Shown here one piece after another: positions 1 to 5,428 of a stretch of DNA of 6,404 bases. Position numbers and translations under genes: made by a program. Source of the DNA: Deltaproteobacteria bacterium (GTDB lineage Bacteria; Desulfobacterota; Deferrimicrobia; Deferrimicrobiales; Deferrimicrobiaceae); assembly GCA_025357175.1 (NCBI GenBank), contig JANXPS010000182.1, positions 1 to 6,404 of the forward strand. The letters run 5' to 3'. Every line of letters starts with the position of its first letter. Within the stretch, counting starts at the first letter, position 1. Under the pieces are notes generated by a model. The model was not told the origin of the DNA. It searched no databases and was given only the letters and a program-made list of their open reading frames with translations.

Positions 1-66
1 GGCCATGACGATCAGCGCCGCGCCGACTCCGAAAAGCGTTTTTCTGCGAATAGTTGTGGTGATAAT
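1..66 (-). CDS. Partial 5' end of a probable exported or membrane-anchored protein, possibly with an ATT start
   Basis: Read on the minus strand, this frame gives IITTTIRRKTLFGVGAALIVMA, with a basic stretch (RRK) followed by a hydrophobic run, as in the n- and h-regions of a signal peptide or N-terminal anchor. The gene runs off the left edge, so its function cannot be told. There is no ATG, GTG or TTG between the upstream in-frame TAA and this segment. An ATT at 64-66 lies just downstream of a purine-rich AGGGGAAGG that would serve as a Shine-Dalgarno sequence, so ATT may be the start. The only in-frame ATG (4-6) would cut off the signal-like segment. Alternatives are a start-region sequence error or a non-coding edge. 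The gene would be divergent from the Lgt-like gene. Confidence 0.4.
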   Translation of the reverse strand, partial: MITTTIRRKTLFGVGAALIVMA

Positions 67-125
67 GCGCCTTCCCCTTCCCCGAATGGTCCCCTCTTAT
101 TGTTTCGGCCGGGGTGCGGGAAATC

Positions 126-162
126 TTGCGTGATTTTGCGATCACGCCATAAAATGTATACT
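126..162 (+). promoter_or_regulatory. Sigma-70-like promoter of the Lgt-like/two-component operon, giving a leaderless or very short-leader transcript
   Basis: Two overlapping readings are possible. TTGCGT (126-131), an 18-nt spacer and TAAAAT (150-155) would start transcription near 162. TATACT (157-162) would start it near 168-170. In both cases the ATG at 171 lies within about 10 nt of the start site. No Shine-Dalgarno sequence precedes it (the upstream bases are CTAACAGACG), and an in-frame TAA at 162-164 excludes an earlier start. This fits leaderless initiation. The -35 match is weak. Confidence 0.45.
128..147. promoter_or_regulatory. Perfect inverted repeat, candidate operator in the divergent promoter region
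   Basis: GCGTGAT (128-134) and ATCACGC (141-147) are exact reverse complements separated by TTTGCG. The 20-bp dyad lies between the putative -35 and -10 elements of the plus-strand promoter, a usual place for a repressor operator. It resembles CRP/FNR-family sites in having GTGA/TCAC halves, but the gap between these halves is 8 nt rather than the 6 nt of a CRP site. The binding protein is unknown. Confidence 0.45.
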
Positions 163-170
163 AACAGACG

Positions 171-1040
171 ATGATTCCCTATTATTCCCAACCATCCTGG
201 CACATCGCAGGCCCCGTCACCGTCCACGCCTTCGGTCTCATCGTGGCCACCGCGGTGCTCGTCGGCTCGCACCTGGCGATGCGGCGCTGCATCCGGAAAA
301 ATCTGTCGCCCGACCTGTGCGCTGATCTTGCATTCTTCACCGTCATTTCCGGATTTGTCGTCGCGCACCTCTACTCCGTCCTGGCATATTTCCCGCGGCA
401 GCTTCTGAGCGATCCGCTGCTCCTTTTCCGGGTGTGGGAAGACATCAGTTCGTTCGGCGGCCTCGTCGGCGGAGTTCTGGGGATTTGGCTATTTCTCCGT
501 TACAAGGCGACGTCACTGGACCGCGCGGCGCGCCTGGCCTACCTCGACGCCATCGCATGGGCGTTCCCGTTCGCCTGGGCAATCGGCCGCCTTGCCTGTA
601 CGACCGCCCACGATCATCCGGGCACGGTCACCACGTTCCCGTTGGCGATCTCGCTCGAGAGCGAACAGGCGCGGGGGTTCATCGCAGGTCTGTACAAAGA
701 GGCGGGCCGCTTGTCCGAACTGCCGCCATGGGATCGGCTGGCGACGATGGGATTCCACGATCTCGGATGGTACGAATTTCTTTACACGCTGCTCGTGATC
801 TGCCCGCTGTTTCTGCTGTTTGACCGGAAGGCCCGCCCGGCCGGATTCTTTCCCGTGCTTTTCGTGACGCTTTACATACCGGTGCGATTCGGGTTCGATT
901 TCCTGCGGATCGCCGATGTCCGCTATTTCGGGATGACTCCGGGGCAGTGGGCGGCGCTCGCCGCGATGCCCTTCGTCTTTTGGGCCATGCTCGTCGTTTC
1001 CCGTTCAAGGCCCCCTGAAACCGTTCCGGTCGCGGAATGA
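171..1040 (+). CDS. Lgt-family (prolipoprotein diacylglyceryl transferase-like) membrane protein with altered active site
   Basis: This 289-aa polytopic inner-membrane protein has about seven hydrophobic segments (roughly 17-38, 53-74, 93-110, 125-143, 203-218, 225-245, 258-277) and the length of Lgt, which moves diacylglycerol from phosphatidylglycerol to the lipobox cysteine of prolipoproteins. Family landmarks include HAFGL (19-23, E. coli HWYGL), DPLLLFRVWED (81-91), SSFGG (93-97, E. coli SFHGG), GRLAC (139-143, E. coli GRLGN) and a C-terminal VRFGFDFLR (238-246). By hand alignment E. coli R143, G154 and R239 are kept (R140, G151, R239). H103 and N146 are replaced (F95 or S94; C143), Y26 is F21, E151 is D148 and E243 is D243. 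An HDHPG motif (147-151) follows the arginine. It may be a divergent enzyme or a repurposed lipid-binding or sensor paralogue, so I give no lgt symbol. It overlaps the next gene by 4 nt (ATGA), which suggests translational coupling to a response regulator. Confidence 0.85.
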   Translation: MIPYYSQPSWHIAGPVTVHAFGLIVATAVLVGSHLAMRRCIRKNLSPDLCADLAFFTVISGFVVAHLYSVLAYFPRQLLSDPLLLFRVWEDISSFGGLVGGVLGIWLFLRYKATSLDRAARLAYLDAIAWAFPFAWAIGRLACTTAHDHPGTVTTFPLAISLESEQARGFIAGLYKEAGRLSELPPWDRLATMGFHDLGWYEFLYTLLVICPLFLLFDRKARPAGFFPVLFVTLYIPVRFGFDFLRIADVRYFGMTPGQWAALAAMPFVFWAMLVVSRSRPPETVPVAE

Positions 1041-1678
1041 TCCGGGTTTTCCTGGTCGACGACCACGAACTGGTCAGGTCGGGCCTGGGGCGGCTGATGG
1101 CCGAAACCGGCGACATCCGGATCAAGGGAAGCGCAGCGAGCGCCGCCGAGGCCTTGCGGAGATTCAACGGCCCTTCGTTTCCGTTCGACGTCGTCCTGCT
1201 CGATGTATCGCTGCCCGACGGAAACGGGCTCGACCTGATCCGGTCGCTCCGGGCGCGGGCGGGGGCCGCGATACCCGTGCTCGTGTTGAGCATCCACCCT
1301 GAGGAACAATACGCGGTTCGGGCTGTCCGCAAGGGTGCTTCGGGATATTTCCCGAAGGATGGGGCCTTCGAGGCGCTTGCCGCGGCGATTCGGGTCGTCG
1401 CATCCGGGTCGAGATACCTGTCCCCGGAGGTAGCCGAGAAACTGGCATCCGAAGTGGTGGAAAATCGCGTGACGCCCGGCCGGCCGGATCTATCCGATCG
1501 CGAGTTCGAGGTGATGCGCCGCATCGCCGCCGGACAGCGCTCGAAGGACATCGCCACCGAGATGTCGCTCAACGCGAAAACCGTCGCGACATTCAAGTCG
1601 CGCATCTGTCGTAAAACCGGTTTGAGCGGGACCGCCGGGATTGTACGATACGCACTGGAACACGGGATCGGGAGGTGA
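1037..1678 (+). CDS. NarL/FixJ-family response regulator 1 (REC plus LuxR-type HTH)
   Basis: A 213-aa DNA-binding transcriptional regulator of the cytoplasm. The receiver domain (about 1-120) has the acidic pair D8-D9, phospho-acceptor D56 in VVLLDVSLPDGNG, S85 at the conserved Thr/Ser position and K107. The LuxR-type HTH (about 150-213) contains LSDREFEVMRRIAAGQRSK and then KTVATFKSRICRKTGL as the recognition region. It starts inside the stop codon of the Lgt-like gene, with only a weak GCGGA upstream, so translation is probably coupled. Its paralogue lies after the kinase gene, and both share PEEQYAVRA in alpha-4. Regulator 1 has FPKD where regulator 2 has the usual LTKE around the conserved lysine, and its recognition helix differs, so the two probably read different DNA sites or signals. 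The kinase encoded next is its likely phosphodonor. Confidence 0.93.
   Translation: MIRVFLVDDHELVRSGLGRLMAETGDIRIKGSAASAAEALRRFNGPSFPFDVVLLDVSLPDGNGLDLIRSLRARAGAAIPVLVLSIHPEEQYAVRAVRKGASGYFPKDGAFEALAAAIRVVASGSRYLSPEVAEKLASEVVENRVTPGRPDLSDREFEVMRRIAAGQRSKDIATEMSLNAKTVATFKSRICRKTGLSGTAGIVRYALEHGIGR
1670..1675 (+). promoter_or_regulatory. Ribosome binding site that decides the kinase start
   Basis: GGGAGG ends 5 nt before the ATG at 1681. This favours that ATG over the in-frame GTG at 1675, which would overlap the site itself and has only weak purine runs upstream. Confidence 0.6.
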
Positions 1679-1680
1679 GC

Positions 1681-2397
1681 ATGCCCGCTTTGGAAAGTGC
1701 CGATCCGTCCGAATTGAGCAGGACGCTGCGGGAGTTGCGCAATCTCGCGTCGTCTCAAGAGGCGTCGCGGGAAGCAGAACGAACCGTCATCTCCAGGGAG
1801 ATCCACGACCTGCTGGGCCAGGATCTGACCGCGCTGAAGCTCGACCTCGCGTGGATGCGGCAGCGGATTCCTCCGGGGCACGACGAATTGGCCCGGAAGA
1901 TCGAGTCGATGTCGGTGCTGGTCGACTCGACGGCGAAGGCGGTCAGGCGCATCTCCAGGCAGCTTCGTCCGTCCATGCTCGACGATCTCGGGCTCGTCGA
2001 GGCGGTTTCGCTTCACCTGCGTGAATTCGAGGAGAGCACCGGCATCGTGTGCGTTCTTCTGCCGCCCGACCGCGAACTGCCCGGGAATCGCGCCATGGCC
2101 ACCGCGTTTTTCCGGATCCTGCAGGAAGCGCTGTCCAATGCTTCCAGGCACGCCGGGGCCACCCATATCGTAGTCTCCATCGGCTGCGACGACGATACGG
2201 GCACGTTGAGTGTCTCCGACGACGGGAGGGGCGTTCTGCCGGAACAGCTCCGGAGCGAAAAAGCGGTCGGACTGATCGGAATCCGCGAAAGGGTGCTCGC
2301 GCTCGGCGGCACGGTGTCGGTGAACGGACGGCCCGGCGGGGGGACGACGGTCGAGGTCAAGGTTCCGTGCATCAACGGGGAGGACAGTGGATGTTGA
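1681..2397 (+). CDS. Soluble NarX/DegS-type sensor histidine kinase (HisKA_3 plus HATPase), no sensor domain
   Basis: A 238-aa cytoplasmic kinase; the count rises to 240 aa if the GTG at 1675 is used. A charged, probably coiled-coil stretch (about 10-38) leads into the HisKA_3 H-box REIHDLLGQDLTALKLDL, with the predicted phosphorylated histidine at H42. QLRPSMLDDLGLVEA (about 94-108) is typical of this kinase class. The ATPase domain has the N-box ILQEALSNASRHAGAT (N153), the G1 box SDDGRG (about 179-184), GLIGIRER (about 198-205) and a glycine-rich GRPGGGTTVEV near the C-terminus. There is no membrane segment, PAS, GAF or HAMP, so the signal must come from a partner. Candidates are the Lgt-like membrane protein of the same operon or an unlinked sensor. 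It lies between two NarL-type regulators that it probably phosphorylates. It starts 2 nt after regulator 1 and overlaps regulator 2 by 7 nt. Confidence 0.92.
   Translation: MPALESADPSELSRTLRELRNLASSQEASREAERTVISREIHDLLGQDLTALKLDLAWMRQRIPPGHDELARKIESMSVLVDSTAKAVRRISRQLRPSMLDDLGLVEAVSLHLREFEESTGIVCVLLPPDRELPGNRAMATAFFRILQEALSNASRHAGATHIVVSIGCDDDTGTLSVSDDGRGVLPEQLRSEKAVGLIGIRERVLALGGTVSVNGRPGGGTTVEVKVPCINGEDSGC
2377..2383 (+). promoter_or_regulatory. Ribosome binding site of response regulator 2
   Basis: GGGGAGG lies 7 nt before the ATG at 2391, inside the end of the kinase gene. It fixes the regulator start there and not at in-frame starts further upstream, which would add over 100 residues read in a shadow frame of the kinase. 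Confidence 0.75.
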
Positions 2398-3023
2398 AAA
2401 TCTGCATCGCGGACGATCACGCGATCGTCCGGAAGGGGCTCAAGCAGATTCTTTCCGAAACGCCCGATCTGGTCGTTTCCGGAGAGGCTGCGACGGGGCA
2501 GGAATTGCTCAACCAGGTGGCCAGGAACGACTTCGACGTGGTGCTGCTCGATATCTCGATGCCGGGGCGCAACGGGCTCGACATCTTGAAGGAACTGCGC
2601 GCCGAGAAGCCGCGGCTCCCGGTGCTCATCCTGAGCGTATATCCCGAGGAGCAGTATGCCGTCCGGGCGCTCAAGACGGGGGCGGCCGGCTACCTCACCA
2701 AGGAAAGCGCGCCCGAGGAGCTGATTGCCGCAATCCGCCGAATCTCGTTGGGGAAGAAATACGTGACCGCATCGCTCGCCGAAAAACTTGCGGCCTATCT
2801 CGAGATCGACCTCGAGAAGCCGCCGCACGAGGCGATGTCGAACCGGGAGTTCACCATCTTGTGCCGGATCGGCGCGGGGGAGTCGGTGACCGGGATCGCG
2901 AACGAGCTGGGGCTGAGCGTCAAGACCGTCAGCACTTATCGCAGCCGAATTCTGAAGAAGCTCGGGTTGAAGAACAACGCCGAGATCATGAAGTACGCCA
3001 TCAGGGCGGGCCTTGCCGAATAG
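2391..3023 (+). CDS. NarL/FixJ-family response regulator 2 (REC plus LuxR-type HTH)
   Basis: A 210-aa cytoplasmic DNA-binding regulator. The receiver domain (about 1-120) has the acidic pair D8-D9 in IADDH, phospho-acceptor D54 in VVLLDISMPGRNG, S82 and K104 in the standard GYLTKE motif. The LuxR-type HTH (about 147-205) shows SNREFTILCRIGAGES and the recognition region LSVKTVSTYRSRILKKLGL, a near-consensus NarL form. The start is set by the strong GGGGAGG site; the gene overlaps the kinase stop by 7 nt. It is a clear paralogue of regulator 1 (shared PEEQYAVRA, AEKLA and overall architecture), which points to a duplication within the cassette. Targets are unknown; both regulators may act on this operon or on neighbours. 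No terminator is visible in the 12 nt that separate it from the convergent hybrid kinase gene. Confidence 0.94.
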   Translation: MLKICIADDHAIVRKGLKQILSETPDLVVSGEAATGQELLNQVARNDFDVVLLDISMPGRNGLDILKELRAEKPRLPVLILSVYPEEQYAVRALKTGAAGYLTKESAPEELIAAIRRISLGKKYVTASLAEKLAAYLEIDLEKPPHEAMSNREFTILCRIGAGESVTGIANELGLSVKTVSTYRSRILKKLGLKNNAEIMKYAIRAGLAE

Positions 3024-3035
3024 GTTCCGGAATGT

Positions 3036-5156
3036 CTACTCGTCAAGCGCCTTTCTGACGGCTTCGAGCAGCGTGTCGGGGGCAAACGGCTTCTGCAGGA
3101 AGGTACAGCCGGGGTCGAGGAACCCCTCGTCGACGATCGCGTCGCCGGTGTAGCCGGAGATATAGACCACCTTCATCCCCGGGAACGATTTCAACAGGCG
3201 TGCGGCCAGTTCGACTCCCGTCATTCCCGGCATGACGACATCGGTCACGAGCAGGTCCACCGAGTTTCCGCGCAGTTCGCATGTCGCGGTCGCTTCCTCG
3301 GGATCGCCCGCGTTGAAAACGGTATAGCCCGCCTGCATCAGGATTTCGCAAACAAGCCCCCGAACCGTTTCGGAATCGTCGACGACCAGGATCGTTTCTG
3401 CGCCGCCGGAGACTTCGGGGGGGGAGGATATGTTTTCCTGCCCGGGCCGGGCAGGCATGGAAGCGGTTGCGTCGGACGCCGGAAAGAATATCTCGAATGT
3501 CGTGCCGCGATCGGGGGCGCTGTCGGCCCGGACGATTCCCCCGCTTTGCCGGACGATTCCGTAGACGGTCGAAAGCCCGAGACCGGTTCCCTCGACGGTG
3601 TCCTTGGTCGTGAAGAACGGTTCGAAGGCGTGCGAAAGGATTTCCGCCGTCATGCCGATGCCGGTATCGGAGATGACGAGCAGGCCGCAAGCCTTCGACG
3701 CGAGTTCGGGAGGAAGCGCGGGGAAGTTCCCCTCACCGGGGGCGAGGTTCAGCGTCGCGAGCGAAAGTCGTCCCCCGCGCGGCATCGCGTCACGGGCGTT
3801 GACCGCGAGGTTCATGACGACCTGCTCGATCTGGACCGGATCGGCGAGAACCAGGCACGGTTCCGGAGCGAAACGGATGACCAGATCCACATCGTCCCCG
3901 ATCAAACGTTGGAGGGTTCCGATCATCCGGTCGATCACGACATTGAGGTCGATGGTCTGCGGGTGAAGCAGCTGCCTGCGGCTGAAGGCGAGCAGTTGCC
4001 GGGTAAGCGAGGCGGCGCGTTCGCCCGCCTGAAGGATCGCCATTGCCTGGGGACGGAGGGGACCGTCGTTCGAAAGTCCTTGAAGCATGAGCGCGGCGTA
4101 TCCGTTGATCGTCGTCAGAAGGTTGTTGAAATCGTGGGCGATCCCTCCGGCCAACCGCCCGACAGCCTCCATTTTGCGAGCCTGGGCGAGCTGTTCCTCG
4201 AGCCGTTCCCGCTCGTCATCACCGCGGAGGGTCCGGATGCCGTGCGCGATCTCGTCCGCGAGTTCTTCGAGGAGCCCCGCTTCTTCCGGGTCGAAAGCGT
4301 CGGGACCGGTCGCGTAGATGACGAGGACACCGTAGCTTTCACCCGCCGCCGAAAGGGGCAGGGCGATCAGCGACTCGTACCCGCGGAGAAGCGCTTCCTC
4401 TCGCCACGGACCGACCAGTGCGTCGGTCCGGATGTCCCGAACGATGACCGGCCTGCCGCTCCGGACGGCATTCCCGCCCGGTCCCCGGCCCCGCTCCTGC
4501 CCTTCGGACCACGACATCCGCAGCGTATCGAGATAGCCGTCGGCATGGCCCGATGCGGCGACCGGGCGCACCGTCCGCCGGTCGTCGTGCTCGGCGTAGC
4601 CGGCCCAGGCGAAACGGTAGCCGCCCTCGGAAACGATCACGTCGCAAACCTGCTGAAGAAGTCCCGATTCCTTTTCGGCGTCGACGATGGTCCTGGTGCA
4701 ATTCCGGGTGACGAGGAGCGCCCGGTTGAGTTTCAGGAGCCTATCCTCCGCCTGCTTCCGGACGGTGATGTCGCGGGCGTTGGTGACGACGTATGGAAAA
4801 CCGCCGTCCTCGCCGGGGACCGGGATCAGGGTGTATTCGAAATACCGCAGGCCCGACGGAGTCGGAAAGGGCATTTCTCCCTTGAAAGCGATTCCGGTGC
4901 GCCCGACCTCTTCGCGGTGCGCCTGGAACGGTGCCATGATTTCGGCTGAAAGACCGAAATCCTGCCAGCGGCGGCCGATGACCTCTTCAAGGGGGAGTCC
5001 GAGCAGCTCGAGCGCGCTCGAACCGACGTAGACGATACGCCCGTCGGTTCCCGACATGAAGATCGGGTCGGGCGAAACCGACAGGATAGCGTCGAGCGTC
5101 CTTGACTGCTGCTCGACCAGCCGCTGAAGTCGACGGTTTTCCTGTTCGATGTCCAT
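3036..5156 (-). CDS. Cytoplasmic hybrid sensor histidine kinase, PAS-GAF-HisKA-HATPase-REC
   Basis: A 706-aa protein with no membrane segment or signal peptide. In order: a short coiled coil (1-22); a PAS domain with PAC tail (about 22-135: SVSPDPIFMSGTDGRIVYVG, then VTNARDITVRKQAEDRL); a GAF-like domain (about 160-310: RSGRPVIVRDIRTD, ALPLSAAGESYGVLVIYA); HisKA with GRLAGGIAHDFNNLLTTING and predicted phospho-histidine H341; HATPase with N-box NLAVNARDAMP (N453), G1 SDTGIGM (496-502), FEPFFTTK and GTGLGLST; a loosely conserved linker (about 560-585); and a receiver domain (about 587-706) with D593-D594, phospho-acceptor D639 in TDVVMPGMTG, S667 and K689. PAS and GAF suggest sensing of a cytoplasmic ligand or redox state, not identifiable here. 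There is no DNA-binding output, so it probably signals through an unlinked partner. The start at 5156 is where the coiled-coil/PAS homology begins; an in-frame extension to 5441 would cross the pilin promoter and start and is rejected. The upstream ribosome site is poor (GGGGGCGG). Confidence 0.92.
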   Translation of the reverse strand: MDIEQENRRLQRLVEQQSRTLDAILSVSPDPIFMSGTDGRIVYVGSSALELLGLPLEEVIGRRWQDFGLSAEIMAPFQAHREEVGRTGIAFKGEMPFPTPSGLRYFEYTLIPVPGEDGGFPYVVTNARDITVRKQAEDRLLKLNRALLVTRNCTRTIVDAEKESGLLQQVCDVIVSEGGYRFAWAGYAEHDDRRTVRPVAASGHADGYLDTLRMSWSEGQERGRGPGGNAVRSGRPVIVRDIRTDALVGPWREEALLRGYESLIALPLSAAGESYGVLVIYATGPDAFDPEEAGLLEELADEIAHGIRTLRGDDERERLEEQLAQARKMEAVGRLAGGIAHDFNNLLTTINGYAALMLQGLSNDGPLRPQAMAILQAGERAASLTRQLLAFSRRQLLHPQTIDLNVVIDRMIGTLQRLIGDDVDLVIRFAPEPCLVLADPVQIEQVVMNLAVNARDAMPRGGRLSLATLNLAPGEGNFPALPPELASKACGLLVISDTGIGMTAEILSHAFEPFFTTKDTVEGTGLGLSTVYGIVRQSGGIVRADSAPDRGTTFEIFFPASDATASMPARPGQENISSPPEVSGGAETILVVDDSETVRGLVCEILMQAGYTVFNAGDPEEATATCELRGNSVDLLVTDVVMPGMTGVELAARLLKSFPGMKVVYISGYTGDAIVDEGFLDPGCTFLQKPFAPDTLLEAVRKALDE

Positions 5157-5250
5157 GAAGGCCGCCCCCGGGAGATACGGGGATTCTACCTCAAATAATC
5201 GCCGGGCGCGGAAGGCTCGATGTCGATTGCATGAAGTCGTTCTCCCGACG

Positions 5251-5312
5251 TTCATGAAATACCGCATCACGAAATCGTGATCCGCTCTTTTTCGTGTAAT
5301 ATATTTCGTGAA
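5251..5312. repeat. Cluster of four ATTTCRTGAA-like elements including a perfect dyad; candidate activator sites
   Basis: Related 10-mers occur at 5251-5260 (minus, ATTTCATGAA), 5266-5275 (minus, ATTTCGTGAT), 5289-5298 (plus, TTTTCGTGTA) and 5303-5312 (plus, ATTTCGTGAA). The first pair is spaced 15 nt and the second 14 nt, and the two pairs face in opposite directions. ATCACGA-AA-TCGTGAT (5266-5281) is a perfect 7-bp-arm inverted repeat, and TTCATGAA (5251-5258) is a perfect palindrome. The cluster lies in a locally AT-rich patch about 100-160 nt upstream of the inferred pilin start site, a normal enhancer distance for a sigma-54 activator. It also lies 95-156 nt upstream of the hybrid kinase start. 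Confidence 0.5.
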
Positions 5313-5386
5313 TGTTTCCGATAGGTAATTGAAGGCGTTCGCGGGACTACGCCCTTGCCGGAATCCCGATGCCGTCCTTGCGGTTC

Positions 5387-5402
5387 GGGCGCAAATATTG
5401 CT
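5387..5402 (+). promoter_or_regulatory. Sigma-54 (-24/-12) promoter of the pilin-like operon
   Basis: GGGCGCAAATATTGCT matches the sigma-54 consensus TGGCACG-N4-TTGCW: the -24 GG (5388-5389) is exactly 10 nt from the -12 GC (5400-5401), and TTGCT is intact. Mismatches are the leading G for T and two inner bases of the -24 block. The predicted transcription start is near 5413, leaving a leader of about 16 nt that holds the ribosome site. Type IV pilin genes are known sigma-54/PilR targets in several proteobacteria, which agrees with the downstream gene. Confidence 0.6.
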
Positions 5403-5414
5403 TAGTGTCAAGTC

Positions 5415-5420
5415 GGGGGA
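5415..5420 (+). promoter_or_regulatory. Ribosome binding site of the GspH/FimT-like gene
   Basis: GGGGGA lies 8 nt before the ATG at 5429. Together with the prepilin motif six residues into the protein, it fixes this start over the in-frame ATG at 5369, which would lie upstream of the sigma-54 promoter. Confidence 0.6.
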
Positions 5421-5428
5421 TCGGATCG

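Larger units (their letters stand above)
5157..5428. other. Divergent intergenic region between the hybrid kinase and pilin genes
   Basis: 272 bp with no supportable gene. It holds the repeat cluster, the sigma-54-type promoter and the pilin ribosome site, which are listed separately. On the minus strand a TAGAAT at 5183-5188 could be a -10 box for the hybrid kinase, starting transcription near 5176, but no convincing -35 lies 16-18 nt upstream, so that promoter remains uncertain. Confidence 0.6.

Noticed and set aside
128..147. The dyad as a rho-independent terminator or a CRP site
   Set aside because: No T-run follows the stem on either strand within the expected distance, and the gap between the GTGA/TCAC halves is 8 nt where CRP needs 6.
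171..1040. Naming the first complete gene lgt outright
   Set aside because: Family membership is clear, but residues matching E. coli H103 and N146 are replaced, so transferase activity cannot be assumed.
679..2166. Long open frame (495 codons) on the minus strand across the Lgt-like, regulator and kinase genes
   Set aside because: It spans three well-supported genes on the opposite strand, is rich in Arg, Pro and Ser, and has no domain, as expected of a shadow frame in GC-rich DNA.
2049..2390. Upstream start for response regulator 2 within the kinase gene
   Set aside because: The added residues are a +1-frame reading of the kinase ATPase domain. The receiver domain begins at the ATG at 2391, directly after a strong GGGGAGG site.
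3546..4949. Long open frame (467 codons) on the plus strand opposite the hybrid kinase
   Set aside because: It is an antisense shadow of a GC-rich gene with complete kinase motifs on the other strand. Its translation is low-complexity, with no recognisable domain.
5183..5188. TAGAAT on the minus strand as a definite hybrid kinase promoter
   Set aside because: It is a good -10 match, but no acceptable -35 lies at 16-18 nt, so it is mentioned only as a possibility.
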